From NCBI GenBank assembly GCA_026120185.1, contig JANUWF010003367.1, positions 1,524,001 to 1,588,000 on the forward strand: a DNA stretch of 64,000 nt, given 5' to 3'. The notes under the pieces were generated by a model. That model saw nothing but the letters and a program-made list of their open reading frames with translations. It did no database searches and was not told the DNA's origin. This document shows positions 11,392 to 24,137 of the stretch, in pieces; positions within the stretch are counted from its first letter, which is position 1; each line of letters opens with the position of its first letter. A program made the position numbers and the translations under genes. This stretch comes from Voacanga thouarsii. Its lineage: Eukaryota > Streptophyta > Magnoliopsida > Gentianales > Apocynaceae.

Positions 11392-12390
11392 ATGAAGTTC
11401 AAGAATTTTTCTCTCGGTTGTGTTCCGTTAATTCTCCTCATGTCTCTCCCCTCCATCTTAGCACAAGCTTGCCAGAGAACCTGTGGCAACATAGCAATCA
11501 AATATCCATATGGCACTGGTCCTGGCTGTGGTGATCCTCGTTTTCAATCCTATGTAACTTGCAATCAAGGGAAACTCTCCTTCTCCACCCACACCGGTTG
11601 CTATCCAGTAACCTCCATTGACTACAATAACCAAGTCTTGTACATCACTGATCCATCCATGTCAACTTGCTCCTGTTCACAGCCAAGTAAAGGCTTTAGT
11701 CTTGATTGGAATGCCCCCTTTAGTTTTCATGAAAATACAGTCTTTGCACTTCTTGATTGCCCCCCTTCTTCACCAATATATAAAGCCGGTAGTGGAAACA
11801 ATTCTAATTTTCCTCTGTGTGATCCTCATGGTGCAGAGATTTGCAACATTCTCTATTCTTGCTCAGCAATCAGCAGACTTAACACCCCAGTGTCAACCTG
11901 TTGTGTTTATACACCAGTTGATCTTGGGCCATCATTTGAAATGGATTTGCAGAAGCTGCAGTGCACATCATATTCCGGTTTGTATGCCTTTAATGGCCAA
12001 GAATCTAATCCAGGTGCTTGGGTATATGGGGTGGCTCTGAAATACAAGTTCAACTACAACAATGATTATCCATCAATCTGTGCTAATTGTGAGAATAGCA
12101 ATGGAGTTTGTGGATACAATGGACCTAATTATAATTCATTTTCTTGTAACTGTCCTAATGGATTCAACACTTCTTCTGATTGTTTCTACGGGGCACCTTG
12201 GAGTAATGGTCCAAAGTTTGTCCCCTGGCAGACCGGTATAGTATATCTTCATTGATTTCTCCATCTTTTTCATCTCTCTTACCAATTTATCATTGTGATT
12301 CTGAAGCTCTAGTGATTCTCTGCTGCAGGGACCTTTTTGATCTGTTCTTTGGCATGGACTGCTTATCTGGCCTTGTTTATGCTCCAATGA
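11392..12390 (+). CDS. Kinase-less wall-associated-kinase-type (GUB_WAK_bind) extracellular protein
   Basis: Two exons, 11392-12235 and 12329-12390 (donor ACCG|GTATAG, acceptor TGCTGCAG|GG), give 301 residues. Residues 1-25 are a signal peptide (LILLMSLPSILAQ). From about residue 28 comes the GUB_WAK_bind module with its pattern CQRTCGNIAIKYPYGTGPGCG, then further conserved cysteines. The second half has a WAK-associated cysteine cluster (CANCENSNGVCGYN, FSCNCPNGFN). Exon 2 encodes only a hydrophobic tail (FLICSLAWTAYLALFML), either a GPI signal or a terminal anchor. No kinase domain follows, so it is a wall- or membrane-bound extracellular protein that may bind galacturonans. The start at 11392 was preferred over 11362 because it gives a clean signal peptide. 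The nearest named relatives are WAKL ectodomain proteins; the ligand is unknown. Confidence 0.85.
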
Positions 12391-12430
12391 GCGATGTTCG
12401 ACAAGGAACCTGAATGATGAACATGATGAT

Positions 12431-12658
12431 CTCACTTTGCATGATGATCTCAATTTGCGTATCTTTTTCTTCTGAAATTTCAGCATTCTGTAAAGTGTGA
12501 ATATTGTGGAATCTCAACAATCCTGAAACAAACAGATTTCCCTATTGAAACAATCGCAGTAAGTGTGAATATCTCACTTTTCATGATGATCTCAATTTGC
12601 ATATCTTTTTCTTCTGAAATTTCAGCATTCTGTAAAGTGTGAATGTTGTGGAATCTCA
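12431..12658. repeat. 86-bp direct repeat just after the WAK-type gene
   Basis: 12431-12516 and 12573-12658 are nearly identical (ATGATGATCTCAATTTGC through GTGGAATCTCA), 142 bp apart. Each includes TTTCTTCTGAAATTTCAG, which looks like a splice acceptor. This could be a local duplication of a 3'-UTR segment. Confidence 0.75.
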
Positions 12659-13864
12659 GGCTTTTGCAGAGGAGACGGTTCTTCCCTAGTTGTATCATTT
12701 TTTCCAATGTTAGATCATCTTTTAATCACGACATAAAGCAAGGTTAAGCATACAATCGATCATTCCATAATTTACAGCTCGAATGCTGACCATTGGACTT
12801 GGGTGGGGATTCTGGGGAGTCTGTGGGCTATCAAACAAGTTGGAAAGTAGAACTTTAGAGGAATCGATCAGATTAAAAATTGGAGATGAAAGTTCAAGCG
12901 GAATAAATTCCTCTGGTCCTCCACCAAGAGAGAATCACTTTTGTTCCTCAATTTTCTTTCTTTATCTCAAACTTCACAGAAAGATCCAGAGGATGATATA
13001 TGTTACTTAAAAGATGGAATCACTTTGTTTATTCCCATAGCATAGTACTTCAGGAATCATTCGGCTCCCCACTGCTTTGGCAAGCCCAGGAATTTCATCG
13101 AAAATTCTCCTGTCTTTGTGCTCTGATGCATGGTAGATGTCTAGAAGGCATTAGGTGAGTACACCACTGTTGGGGAGAGCAGGCCTACAGCCTAATATGT
13201 TAAGTCCCAGAAAGAATACAAATAAATAAATCATCTAAAGCACTTCCATCTATCAGCAAAGATTCCAATTTCGTATTGCCAGAATCACATGGGACTTGAC
13301 AATCTGCTTAATATGTCGGCTAAGCTTCAATTACCAACTGCTAGAATTAGCAGCAAGACTTTCATTCACTTTTTGACTAAGTTCCACATCACATTGAGCA
13401 AGCCAATCTAATACATGAATTCTGTTGCAGCATTGCCATTTACCATATGATCTCCAAATTTAAAAGAAAAAGAAAATATAAAATAATCAGACTTGGCAAT
13501 AGGAAAAAGGAAGGAAGAGAATGGAGGGTGGAATCAGACACTGATTTCAACTATCCATCTCATGTTGCTGCTATGCTGATTTCCTCTACATTACAACACC
13601 TCAAGTTGTTAAAAGGCTAGAAAAGTATCATGCGGCTATATTACCAACTAAATGCTGGCATCCCTGGGACTAGGAGTAAACAAAAGAAGCCCAAAGGAAA
13701 TGAGGAGTTAAAGGATTACATTGATTAACAGCACAGCCCATGTGCCAGTCAGCTCAAATCATCTATGTACAAGCTATGGCTGCAAAACTCTGCTCCCATT
13801 CTCGTCTCTGTAAAATTTTCCATATGTACCTAAAAAGATCACTGCCATCACAGAATAGCGGTTG
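12659..13864. other. Intergenic region between convergent WAK-type and GALT genes
   Basis: No gene recognised. It should contain the 3' UTRs of both convergent genes. An AATAAA on the minus strand occurs near 13028, and any closer GALT signal must be non-canonical. Confidence 0.4.
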
Positions 13865-16800
13865 TCATCTCATGTTGCAACAGTGAGGTCTGCCTTGGGT
13901 TTGCAATTTTCTCCACAAGCAGATCATTTGTCTTGGAGATTGGTAATGTGCAGTATAATAATCTTCAATGCATCCAAACTGACAGAATTTCAAGCTGTGT
14001 ACATATTTAACGGGCTTTGTACTGTTAAACTGTTCTACCCACATCCCCATGCTCACATCTTCCATCTTGAACAACTGCAGCATTTAGGATATAAATTAGA
14101 TAGGCAGAATTACCCCTTCATTATTGCAGCCATCAGGCTCTGCATCCAAATTACAAAATTCCAACCCTCCCCCCACCACACCCCCTCCCAAACAAAAAAA
14201 AACAAAAAACAAAAAATACAATCCACTGGCAGACACAGATTTAAAAAGATACATGAAAAAAGAGGGGTTAGAAGAGAGAGGAGAGGAGAGGATGACAACA
14301 AAATTAAGGTGATGTAATGTACCCTCAGCTTGTGTCTCTCAAAATCTGATACTATGTTCATTGCAATGTCAGATGACAGGACATAACCAGGTCCATTGGC
14401 ATAAGGGGGATACTCTTCTTCCGGCCACTCCTGTAGTTCCAAATGGAAACAGGTAAGAGAAAATTAAGTGAGAACTTGCTCTTGGTATGAAGAGCAATGT
14501 ATGGGAAAAGGCAGCCCTATCCAACAGGTCAAGAGATGGTCACAGTAAAAAATAAAGTAGCACTAGTTAGAAATTAATTTCATTACAAACTCAAAACATA
14601 AATCTCATGGCCTGACAATCTTCTGCATAACAAATACAATCTGTCAATACTAAACGTAAATTTGAAGACAAACAGCCAAAAGCTAAACTCATCTATAAAC
14701 CATTTTTCTTTAGGTGACTATAAGCTCCAGCTCCACATTGTGGAAATGCATTCTGTTCCAATTATCTATGCAAAAGCAGGGTCTGCCCAACTGAAAGGGA
14801 AGCCATCTAGCCAAAGGAAGATATATGGATCAAAATTTTATTATATATCTTATTGAAAGCAATCAGAATTGGAAAAGCATAAATGCCATTAACATTTATT
14901 GGATTCAAAATTGCACAGTAAGGTAAGAACATAGATAAGTGAACAAATATGCAATATTTCCAAAATGTGTTGAGAACCAAACTAGTAATAAAATAATTTT
15001 AAAAAGCACAATGGGACGGAGTAATTCTAATTTCAAGTACAGCAAACTCTCCAATGGCTTATACTTATAGGAGAACAAACACAAACTCCAAATTTCCATA
15101 TGCTTCTTGGTTCCTAGGAACTTCTAACTATTCCATGATCTATGCAAAACAAAGAAGTAATGATCCTCTCACATTAACGAATATGATTTTAGTCCTTTCA
15201 AGTAAGAAATGGAGGAAATATACCTCATATGTCACAGCCCATTTACCGTGTCTCAGGGGCCTGTGGTAATAATTGATGTTTCCTACATAAAGGCTTCCAC
15301 TGCGGGATTTCGTCACTTCCTTCAAGACAGCATCTATCCTCACAAATGTGTCATCATCACACTTCATAATGTACTCTGCTGCAGCTGTGCGCACCTGTGA
15401 CAATCCAATATAGCACCGTATACCTTATGCTTTTCAAATAAAGGCACGTAATGTAACATTACAGGAACATGGCCTAAATTTCAAATCTAAATAGTTTACA
15501 CCACTCACCCCATATTCACAAATCGCAACAGTCTTCAATACAACAAGATCATAATTGTCCATATAAGGAACTATAACAATATCTCCAAAAAAATCTGCTT
15601 CTTTCATTAGCTCTACATTTACTTCCTTTCTCCTGTGCTGCCAAAAACAAATTCACAGTAATAATGGCATTAACACAATATCCCCAAGTAAATAGTGTTT
15701 TGTACATAGTTCACTGGTTTGAGGCACTAACCATTGCTACAAAAAACCGAGCCACAACTTTTGAAGATTTGATTGATCCATGCTGCAACCATGACTTCCT
15801 TACAGCCATCCTCTCAGCAAAGTGATTACCAGCAGAAAGGATCCCAATAAAGAGCTCCACAGGTCTGCCGGGGAGAGCTGGAGCCTGCCACTTAGTCTGC
15901 ATCTCCAGATGCTTCTGTGGAGCAAAACTTGGATGTGATGTTGGTAATGAAGCAGCAAATACTGAATGAGCATCAACATCTCCATTAATGAATAGTCCAG
16001 TTGCATCCTCGAGAGTGAAACCCTGTCAGCATTTAAATTGTCTTCAAGCATTCATTTCATCAGTATTAAATATTATGAGTTATATAATGAGGAATACTCA
16101 CTGTACGATAAGGAAAAGAAGTAATATGCCTCCCATCTACATTAATATGATAGCCTTCTAAGCCAGCAGTGAGTGTGAGAACAAACAACTTGTCCTCAGC
16201 AAAAGGATACGGCCAGTCAACTGTAACTTTCTTTGTCCTCCCAATCAACCTTTTCAACCACCACGAGGCTTTTGATTCCTCTGAGCGATTATCATCATCT
16301 CGAATCCATTTCTCACATTTTACCTGTCCATCAACTTCACATGGACCAAAAGTTAGTCCTCTATCCAATCCGTTTAAGATCCAAAGTCAGACATAAGCCA
16401 TGAGTTGCACATGATCCAGAAAAACAGACCCATATAAAAAGCAGACAACTGTAACAACCAAAAAAAGACAAGCCCCTTTTACATTTTGTATCATGTTGTC
16501 GTTAATGTTCTCCTAAGTTGACATAAAAGAAAGCAACAAGTCTGAAAAACAAGCAACCTCACTTCAAAATTAGTCAACACAATAAAATCAACTTCCAAAA
16601 CAAGTTACAGCAGGCTTGACTTGAATTTCAAACTATAACAACATACCAAACAACCAGTGACCTTTCACCACTTTCAGCTAAATCATTAATTGGACCAATC
16701 AAATCCAATACTTTTCGTCCAACAGAACAATCCTATAGGACCATCATACTGCGTGCAAAAATTGATCCTTAATGTCAAAATTGAGCTTAGATAGGAGAAA

Positions 16801-17754
16801 ATCAACTGCGACATTCTTTTTTGTTACAAAAGCAGAGACAACAACCAAAAAACAAAAGTAAAAACAATCATTATAGACATAATCAATCACATTATCAAAT
16901 GTCTATTTAAGGTATCAGAATCCCTTACCAGTTTCCTCGTCAGCCTTAGATTTCCACCCCTCACACCTCAAGGGCGATCCCCATTGCATTCTATAACATG
17001 TATTTTGCTCGATCACTGGCTTACCACTCCAATCCCCCTTTATCCTGGGATTGAAATGCAGTATCCTAGGAGGGTCCTCTCCATCAACAACTTTCAATCC
17101 TTGAAGCTCCATCATAAACTGCGACACCATTACAGTCTCCTCCCCATCCTTCACCAAAGCTATCTTCGGGTCACTCTCCGGGTGGGCCCAGCGAGGTTTC
17201 CCCACGACAGTTATATGTGACCCCAATGTTAATCCGCATGGTATCAAAATTAACTTCCCCGTTTTCGCAATGTCACCCCTAACTAAAGATACCGAGTCGG
17301 GGCACGACTCAGCAGGAATTAGAGTGCGATTTTCCGCCTCATCTTTAATGTTCCCAGACTGGATTTCTTCAAAAAGTTTCTTTCCCGTGGCAAATGCGTC
17401 TCGTGCTGCTCGGTGTAGCTCGGAAAACACGTCTTTATTTACACTATCAAATGCATTTTCGTCAAAAATGAGCCCCGAAACTTTCCTGAATTCGCCCATT
17501 CTCCTCTGGGGCGACAAGATGCTTGGAGTTTCTTTAAGAAAAAATTCATTGGCATCTGGGGTTCTGATTGGTAAGGCATTGATGGAGATTGAGAAGTCAT
17601 CTTCAGAAGATTCTAGCCCTAAACCAGTTCGCAAAACTAATGGGATTTCGAAACTCACCAAGACAAGATAAAGAAACAAGACGCCCATCAAAACTTGGAT
17701 GGATCTGAGCCGACTCACTGAGATCAGTGAGTCGAACTTCCCACGCTTCATCAT
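13865..17754 (-). CDS. GALT: Hydroxyproline O-galactosyltransferase with galectin domain (GALT5/GALT6-like)
   Basis: Seven exons with consistent phases: 17754-16929, 16334-16102, 16022-15732, 15637-15509, 15394-15224, 14430-14323 and 14074-13865. They give 655 residues, close to the family's 640-740. It is a type II Golgi protein: short basic N-terminus, membrane anchor at about 19-37, then a stem. A galectin-type domain spans about 180-390 ([49 protein letters not shown]). The GT31 catalytic domain follows ([21 protein letters not shown]), with the DDD metal site at 506-508 and the ED-containing motif [14 protein letters not shown]. The family adds the first galactose to hydroxyproline of arabinogalactan proteins. 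I see no broken residue. The HIPL-GALT neighbourhood supports GALT5/GALT6 over other members. Confidence 0.95.
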
Positions 17755-18340
17755 ATTGAAACAACCCAGATGAAAATGGCTCTAAAAATATCTGGGCTTC
17801 CCTGGGTTTGAAGCAGATTATAAAGAACAGATCAAATGGCTTCCTATTTAAAACTTTCCAAGAAAAAAGTAATAATGAAAATCGACAACCCAAATGAACC
17901 CTAGATTAGAAAGACAAGCGGGATTCCTTCATCAGCTCAGATGAACTGTTACAACCTCTAGAGAATGTACAAAATGAGAGAAAAACAGCCAAACATTGCT
18001 TTTAAAGTGACAAACAACAGAAAATGCCTCAAAAGGAAACCTACTAAAGGAGTCGTAACAGATCAAAGATCGTTCACTAACCATTCTGCAATGCGATTAT
18101 CCCATGCCCCCAGTGCCCATGCTGCGCGGTCTGCATAATTTTTTTGAAGCCAAACGGCGTCGTCTTCTATTTTCTTGTGAAAAACCAAATGTTCTACCAC
18201 AAAATATAGGTATATACCACCGAGCTTATAATTCATGGAAAATTTTAGCATGGACCAACTGCATTGATGAATTATATTACGTACAATATAAATTGTACGG
18301 TACAATTCATCAATGCAGTTAGTCCACGGATTCACGATAA
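17755..18340 (-). promoter_or_regulatory. 5' leader and promoter region of the GALT gene
   Basis: A run without other coding signal precedes the GALT start. The leader probably starts within about 300 bp. The hairpin at 18251-18325 lies about 500 bp upstream of the start codon. Confidence 0.35.
18251..18325. repeat. 75-bp near-perfect hairpin upstream of GALT
   Basis: TGGACCAACTGCATTGATGA on the left pairs with TCATCAATGCAGTTAGTCCA on the right. The stem is about 35 bp with a short TATAAA-like loop, one mismatch in the outer 20 bp and a small bulge. It could be a tiny foldback MITE or a young miRNA-like hairpin; nothing proves transcription. Confidence 0.6.
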
Positions 18341-19414
18341 GAATTCCTCATAATTCATTTAGTTAAAATAAAATTTTTTATCAAACTAAAAGATTATTTA
18401 TTTGATAAAATACTCTTACTGGTATGAAAAGTATCGCATGCATGTTTATCTTTTTACTTTTATAACAGTATAGAATTCTTGATTAAACAAAATATAAGTA
18501 TCATTTATTAAGATTAGTTGTACACTTCTATTGTGATTATATTTAATTTTTGTTAAAAATATCAATATAATTTAAAATTTTATAACAAATTTATGAATTA
18601 AAATATTAATATTGTGATTTATATAAAGTGAATAATAAAATTGTCAATATTTTATAAATAAAATTTATTTTATAAAATAAAATAATATTTTTTTTTAAAA
18701 TCACAAAACAAATAAAACTTAAATAATATAAGAATATATATTTTATTAATTAGAGAATCCTATTTTTAATTTACACGATGGCCAAACATATTTAAATATA
18801 AAGTCACAAAATAAAATAATTCAATCAATTAATATACATTTTTCTATATATATATATATATGTATGTATATGGTGTGGACATGGAGGTGACATGTTGGAT
18901 TTTGATATTAGTGTGCTGGGGTAGATTGCTCTCTTTTGCCGGGTTGGAATGCTGTGTGATGGGAATTTGATTTGCATTGAAAGAGGATTGTGTTTGTGTG
19001 TCTTTAAAACACATAACATGGGTTTCATTACCTCAATTTGATTTTGAATTTTGGCTGCAACTCATTTGATTGGACGGCTAATGAGAACCGTTGGAAACAT
19101 GTGTGATGTGGGGTTAGTTTATAGAGTCTACTCCTTGAAACGGAACGGGTCATGCTCATGGGCCATGTCGTGTGGTACTCCAATGTGTGAGGTCATGCCA
19201 AGTGATTCAATTGGCTATTTAAAACCTTATCATACATTTACATTATAAATAGATAAGAATTGAGAAAAATTAAATAAAAGAAAATTATCTTCCATTTTTT
19301 TTACCTTAAGCATTTTAAATTTTAAAATCAACAACAACAATAATTAGTTATAATTAGCAATAATTTCATTAGATTTTAATTTTTTTTTTAAATTGAAGAA
19401 AGTGAGATTTTTCT
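18341..19414. other. AT-rich intergenic DNA with a (TA)n tract
   Basis: No gene recognised. A TA-rich microsatellite lies at about 18845-18872. The GC-richer stretch 18880-19220 contains only short open frames with no domain. Confidence 0.4.
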
Positions 19415-19717
19415 TGGAATGACCCTTTTTTTGGATCATTCCACATCAATTGGCCCAATCAATGCATTCTGTCTTCGTTTGGCTTAAACGCAACAATGAT
19501 GCATTCTATAGATGCATTCTATAAATGCGTCTTCTGATGATGTGTAAGTGTTTATAAAATATATTTTTAAAAATTTAACATTTATAGTATACATTATTAT
19601 ATGACGCATTTATAGAATGCGTTCTTATTTAACAATGATGCATTCACTAGGCCAAATGAAGATGAATTATACTGATTGGACTAATTGATGTAATATGACT
19701 CCAAAAATGACCTTCTA
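19415..19717. mobile_element. MITE of about 300 bp with long terminal inverted repeats
   Basis: Left GGATCATTCCACATCAATTG is mirrored at the right end (reverse complement GGAGTCATATTACATCAATT), and the match extends over about 45 bp at each side, including CCAATCA. The interior has repeated GATGCATTCTAT units. It is non-coding. Exact ends and superfamily are undetermined. Confidence 0.6.
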
Positions 19718-20869
19718 ATAAAAAACCCGACTAAGCTTCCCTAACTTAGGGTATTTGCAATAAACTCTACAGTATACTCAAAGTTCGTTTCAATCAACTA
19801 TAATGTTACATTCGTTAACATTGATAATTTGTGTTAGTTATTCTAAAAAAAATCAATGTTAATAATTGGAACAAAATTTGCCATTGGTTATTTTTCTGCA
19901 CTCAAATCAGTTGTGATAACTATTTTAAAGTTGGTAATGTTTGAATTGAAAGCTATGCAAATGTACAATTATATTTATACTATGAGAATTATATTTGAAG
20001 AAGATTAAATTATTTAAAATAAGACATTATGTTAATTAATTTTTAAATAAAATTTATCATTTTTAAGATATATATAATATTGTGACGATAATATATAATA
20101 CATATTGCACGCTGCCTTGGATCCGAGATGTTTTGCGTTGGTCTCCTCCCAAATTTGAACGTTAGATCACACTTCTTGTGGTTTATTATTGGCACCAAGA
20201 GAAAATACGTGTGCTCAAAAGAATACTCTTTTGGTGTAAAAGTATTAGATGTTCTTTAATTTTTTAAAAAGGAGGAATATTTGAAGTGATTTTCGAAGTA
20301 GTGCCCTTAGGTGCTCTATAAAAAGTCCACAATAGTCTTTTTTTTTTTCAACTGGAAACGGAGTTGGAGGGGAATTTTCTGAAGAGAAAATGGATTACGG
20401 GAGTGTGTGAGCAATTTTTAATTTATTATAAGCCCAATAAGTTCTTGTCAATAATCTTCCCCAGAAACATTAAACTAAAAGCCCGTTTTTGGTGAAAAAA
20501 AATATGAATAAAAGATCCCAGTGAATTAAATTGGGTCCATGAACCTAAGAAATTTCGAAAAATGATAGGCAGATGTGATTCGTGAAATCCATGATGCTAG
20601 TAAATGAATAAATTTACTTAGCCAAAAAATATATTATACGTGGAAAATTTCTTTCCCAGAAGAACAAAATTGTTTACTACCATCATTTTAACATATATGT
20701 CGCATAGGATTGTGTTGTGGTTTTTCGAGTGTGGGAAATAGTAATGACAAATATATACAATTAAATTTTAATTAAAATGTAAAAATATTCAAAACACATA
20801 ATTGGACAAGTATATCCATCGTGTAATATAAAATTTAATGGCAAGTATCGAAAATCCTCGACGAAAAGA
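19718..20869. other. Non-coding AT-rich DNA before the LTR-like segment
   Basis: No gene, RNA or clear repeat recognised. Confidence 0.35.
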
Positions 20870-22599
20870 TAAAAGTACCACTATTAACTCTTCTTCTATT
20901 ATCTAACATAATAAATTAATGGAATAAACTAATTACAATGGACAAACTTAGAGAATCAACATCATCTCACACAAGATTGATCATAAGAAAATCAAAGATG
21001 AGAAATACAATATAAAATATGAACTTATCAAAAATCTCCTAAAATTAATCAAGTACCAAACCAAATCCAAGATAGCTAAATTCTCAATTTTAATGCTGGA
21101 GAGGTTACGAATGCAAAACAGACTCTCTCTCGAGTTATAAATTTTCTATTCTTAGGCTAATTAAAAGGGTATCTCTAACTCCCCAATTGAACCTAAGAAG
21201 TATTAAGTGCAAAACTCCAAAATTTCGAAAGAACCCAATACCCCCTGTCTCGAGGTGATATCAAATTTTCAATAATTACCAAGTTCTAATCTCTCAAATC
21301 ACTACTAAAAATTTAGGCAAATACGACGGCCAGAAAATCGTCGTATTAGAGAAAATACCGTCGTTTTTCTATAAATGGCAGTTTTTTTACTGCCGTATAT
21401 AATGTCGTCGTTTTTATTAAAAATGGTCTAAAAATCGTCATATTTAGCTAATGCGACGGTAAAAATACGATGGTCAGAAAAAAACGTTGCAATTACTCAC
21501 CCGAGTTGAGATTCTGCAAACCGTCATATTTGGTGAAAAAACCATCGCAATTGTTCCGTAAATATAATGGTTTTAAACCGTCGCAAATACTTGTTATTTA
21601 CGATGGCCCTAACCGTCACAATTGTAACTGTTAAGTATTTGCGACAGCATCCAACCGTCGTAATTACAACCGTGGCAATAAATCTTAGAGCAATTGCGAC
21701 CATTAGTAAAAACGACAGCTCTGACCGTTGTATTTATTCTATTAAGCCATAACCAAATGCGACCGTTTGTGACCATCGCTTTTGATAAGCAAATACGATG
21801 GTTTTGTGACCATTGCATTTGATAAGCAAATACAACGATTAAATTTTTTAAAAAATAAATAAATTCCTTGGTATTTAAGCCTATCCACTTGTAATTTCAA
21901 ACCAAATACAATCTGTTCAACTCATTCAACACCAATCACAAGAAAACATAATTTGTTTAATGCCAAACAAATCAAAATCAATCTCTTGAACATTAAAATC
22001 ATAAATAATTCTTAAACTTCACAAGAGAAGTAATACTACATATATAACAAGTAGAAAATGCCAAGAAATCTATTAGAAATAGTAGCACATGTAAAATAAG
22101 AAACAAATTTGAGTACGTCAATCTTCCCCGGTATTATTTTTTCCCCTTCCTTCTTGTCTCTTCACGGTATCATCTTTTCTCCTTCCTCCTTGTCGCTTCT
22201 TCTCCTCAATCTCGACAAAATATTAGTTTTTACCCAACATAGCTCAAGATCAATGGGTTGGGCTTTAGAACATCTCCTTACCTGCACAATACACAAATCG
22301 GAGATCAATCTCGACAATGAAATAATTCCAATAAATAAAAAATATTTGCATCATCTTTAAAAAAATAAAGTACGAGTGCAAACTTAGAATATTAAAATGT
22401 AGAGATATACTGACATAAATTTTCTAAACTATGAAACTAATATGCATATTTTGCAACAAAACCCAATTATATTTAAAGTCACAACAATAGAAAAATGTCA
22501 AGACAGTGCAATTAAAATATTTTGTGCACTAATGTGGCTTCAACAAAAGACAAGGTAGTGCAATTAAAATATTTTATGTAAAATAAGCAAACCAATCGT

Positions 22600-23089
22600 C
22601 TTTTTCCCTTCCTCCTTGTCCTTTTCTGCAACAAAGTCGAATTATATTTAAAGTCACAACAATAGAAAAATGTCGAAGCAGTGCAATTAACATATTTTAT
22701 GTAAAATGAGCAAATCAATCGTCTTTTCCCCTTCTTCCTTGTTCCTTTATTTCCTTAGTCATCCCTCCGCTCCTATCATCTACCTTTTAACCTTTCTCCG
22801 GGTCTCTTTCTCTCCTCAGTCCTCCCTCCCCTCTTTCTGTACAGAACCTGTCATTTACCTCTTCCTCTTCCTCTTGTCTCTTTCTCTCCTGAGTCATCCC
22901 CCCCCTCTTCCCGCACAGATATAGATATCCCTTAGTCATTAGTCATCCCTCAGTCTCTTTCTCTACTCAATCATCCCTCCCCTTTTCCCGCACAGATATA
23001 TATATTCCTTAGTCATCAGTCATTAGTCATCCTTCAGTCTCTTTCTCTCCTCAGTCATCCCTCCCCTCTTCCCGCATAAATATAGATTT

Positions 23090-23090
<1 letters not shown>
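22600..23090. repeat. Minisatellite upstream of the RKD copy in A
   Basis: CT-rich units built on TCTCTTTCTCTCCTCAGTCA, CCCTCCCCTCTTCCCGCACA and a following ATATAGATAT repeat at least three to four times. The same array occurs, reversed, in element C at about 46600-46920, so it was carried along with the RKD fragment. A (TA)n tract follows at 23091-23131. Confidence 0.7.
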
Positions 23091-23133
<43 letters not shown>

Positions 23134-23144
23134 ATTTCTCATAA

Positions 23145-23948
23145 ATGGATAGTCGTAATTCGTTTGAGAGATGGTCAAATTTTGAATTAGTTTCTAAATA
23201 AGAAGATTTTGATGTGTTTTCCTTTCCAATCCAACCATTTCCTCTTGATCTGCTCTTTCAAGAGACTACTTATACTTTGGATTTCCAATTTGATTTGCCC
23301 ATTTAAGAGACTTCTTTTGATACTTTTCCTCTGATAGAGGAATTGCTTGTACATAATCCTTTCTACTCCGTAATAGATTTTGAACAAAGCCAGAATATGG
23401 TTCATGAAATGTATCTTGAAGGTATCACTTCAGACGAAATTCTTGTGGAGAAGAAGATAGTCAGGAGGTAGAAAAAAGAGAAGGGCAGTAGCTATAAGAC
23501 ATTATCAAAAGTAACTATTTCGAAATATTTTTACATGTTACTCCCTCGAGTGGCTAAAGAACTAAATGTTGGTCTAACCATTCTCAAGAAAAGATGTAGG
23601 GAGTTGGAAATTCGTCAATGGCCTCACAGGAAGTTGATGAGTTTGGAGACCCTAATCAAGAAAGTTCAGGTTCTCTCTCACGCACTTGTAAATAAGTTAA
23701 TTATATGCTCCTAAGATAACAAAGAATTAATAATTTGAGAGTATGCCTTTGGATTTACAAGAGACGCGAAATGAAAAAGAAGGAGAACATATGGCTAAAA
23801 AGAACTTGAGAGAAGCCATTGAAATACTGAAACATGAGAAAAAATTATGGAAGAAATCCTTGATACGCAGTTAGAGGACCGAACTAAAAGACTGGGATAA
23901 GCATACTTCAAGGCCAACTATAAGAAGAAAAAACTAAATCATGTTTAA
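23145..23948 (+). pseudogene. RKD-like: RKD-type RWP-RK transcription factor pseudogene (copy in element A)
   Basis: Translation starts MDSRNSFERWSNFELVSK and continues through an acidic N-terminal region to the RWP-RK domain. The domain reads KELNVGLTILKKRCRELEIR followed by QWPHRKLMSLETLIKKVQ, where RWP-RK proteins have RWPxRK. A short intron-like gap (about 23671-23737) precedes a coiled-coil tail (EAIEILKHEKKLW). In-frame stops break the N-terminal half (after SK, after FDLPI and after VRR), and a frameshift affects the tail, so no full protein can be made. RKD proteins are DNA-binding regulators of egg-cell and embryo identity. Unlike copy C, this copy lacks the first intron and has other sequence in its place. 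Confidence 0.85.
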
Positions 23949-24137
23949 GACTCAAATGAAGGTGTTTTAGGCATCCCTTCAACCCAGCTATTCCAGAACC
24001 GTTTTCTTTTGCCTTTTGCTTTATCATCAAAGTGGTTGAAAAAAAGTAAATTGTAATATAAAAGTAATATGCTTATATATGGAATACCAACTTCAATATC
24101 ACTACAAGGCTAAGGAACACCATACTTCAATAATCTA

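Noticed and set aside
13865..14083. Separate small gene starting with methionine at the GALT end
   Set aside because: It is the last GALT exon; a perfect acceptor and phase link it to 14430-14323.
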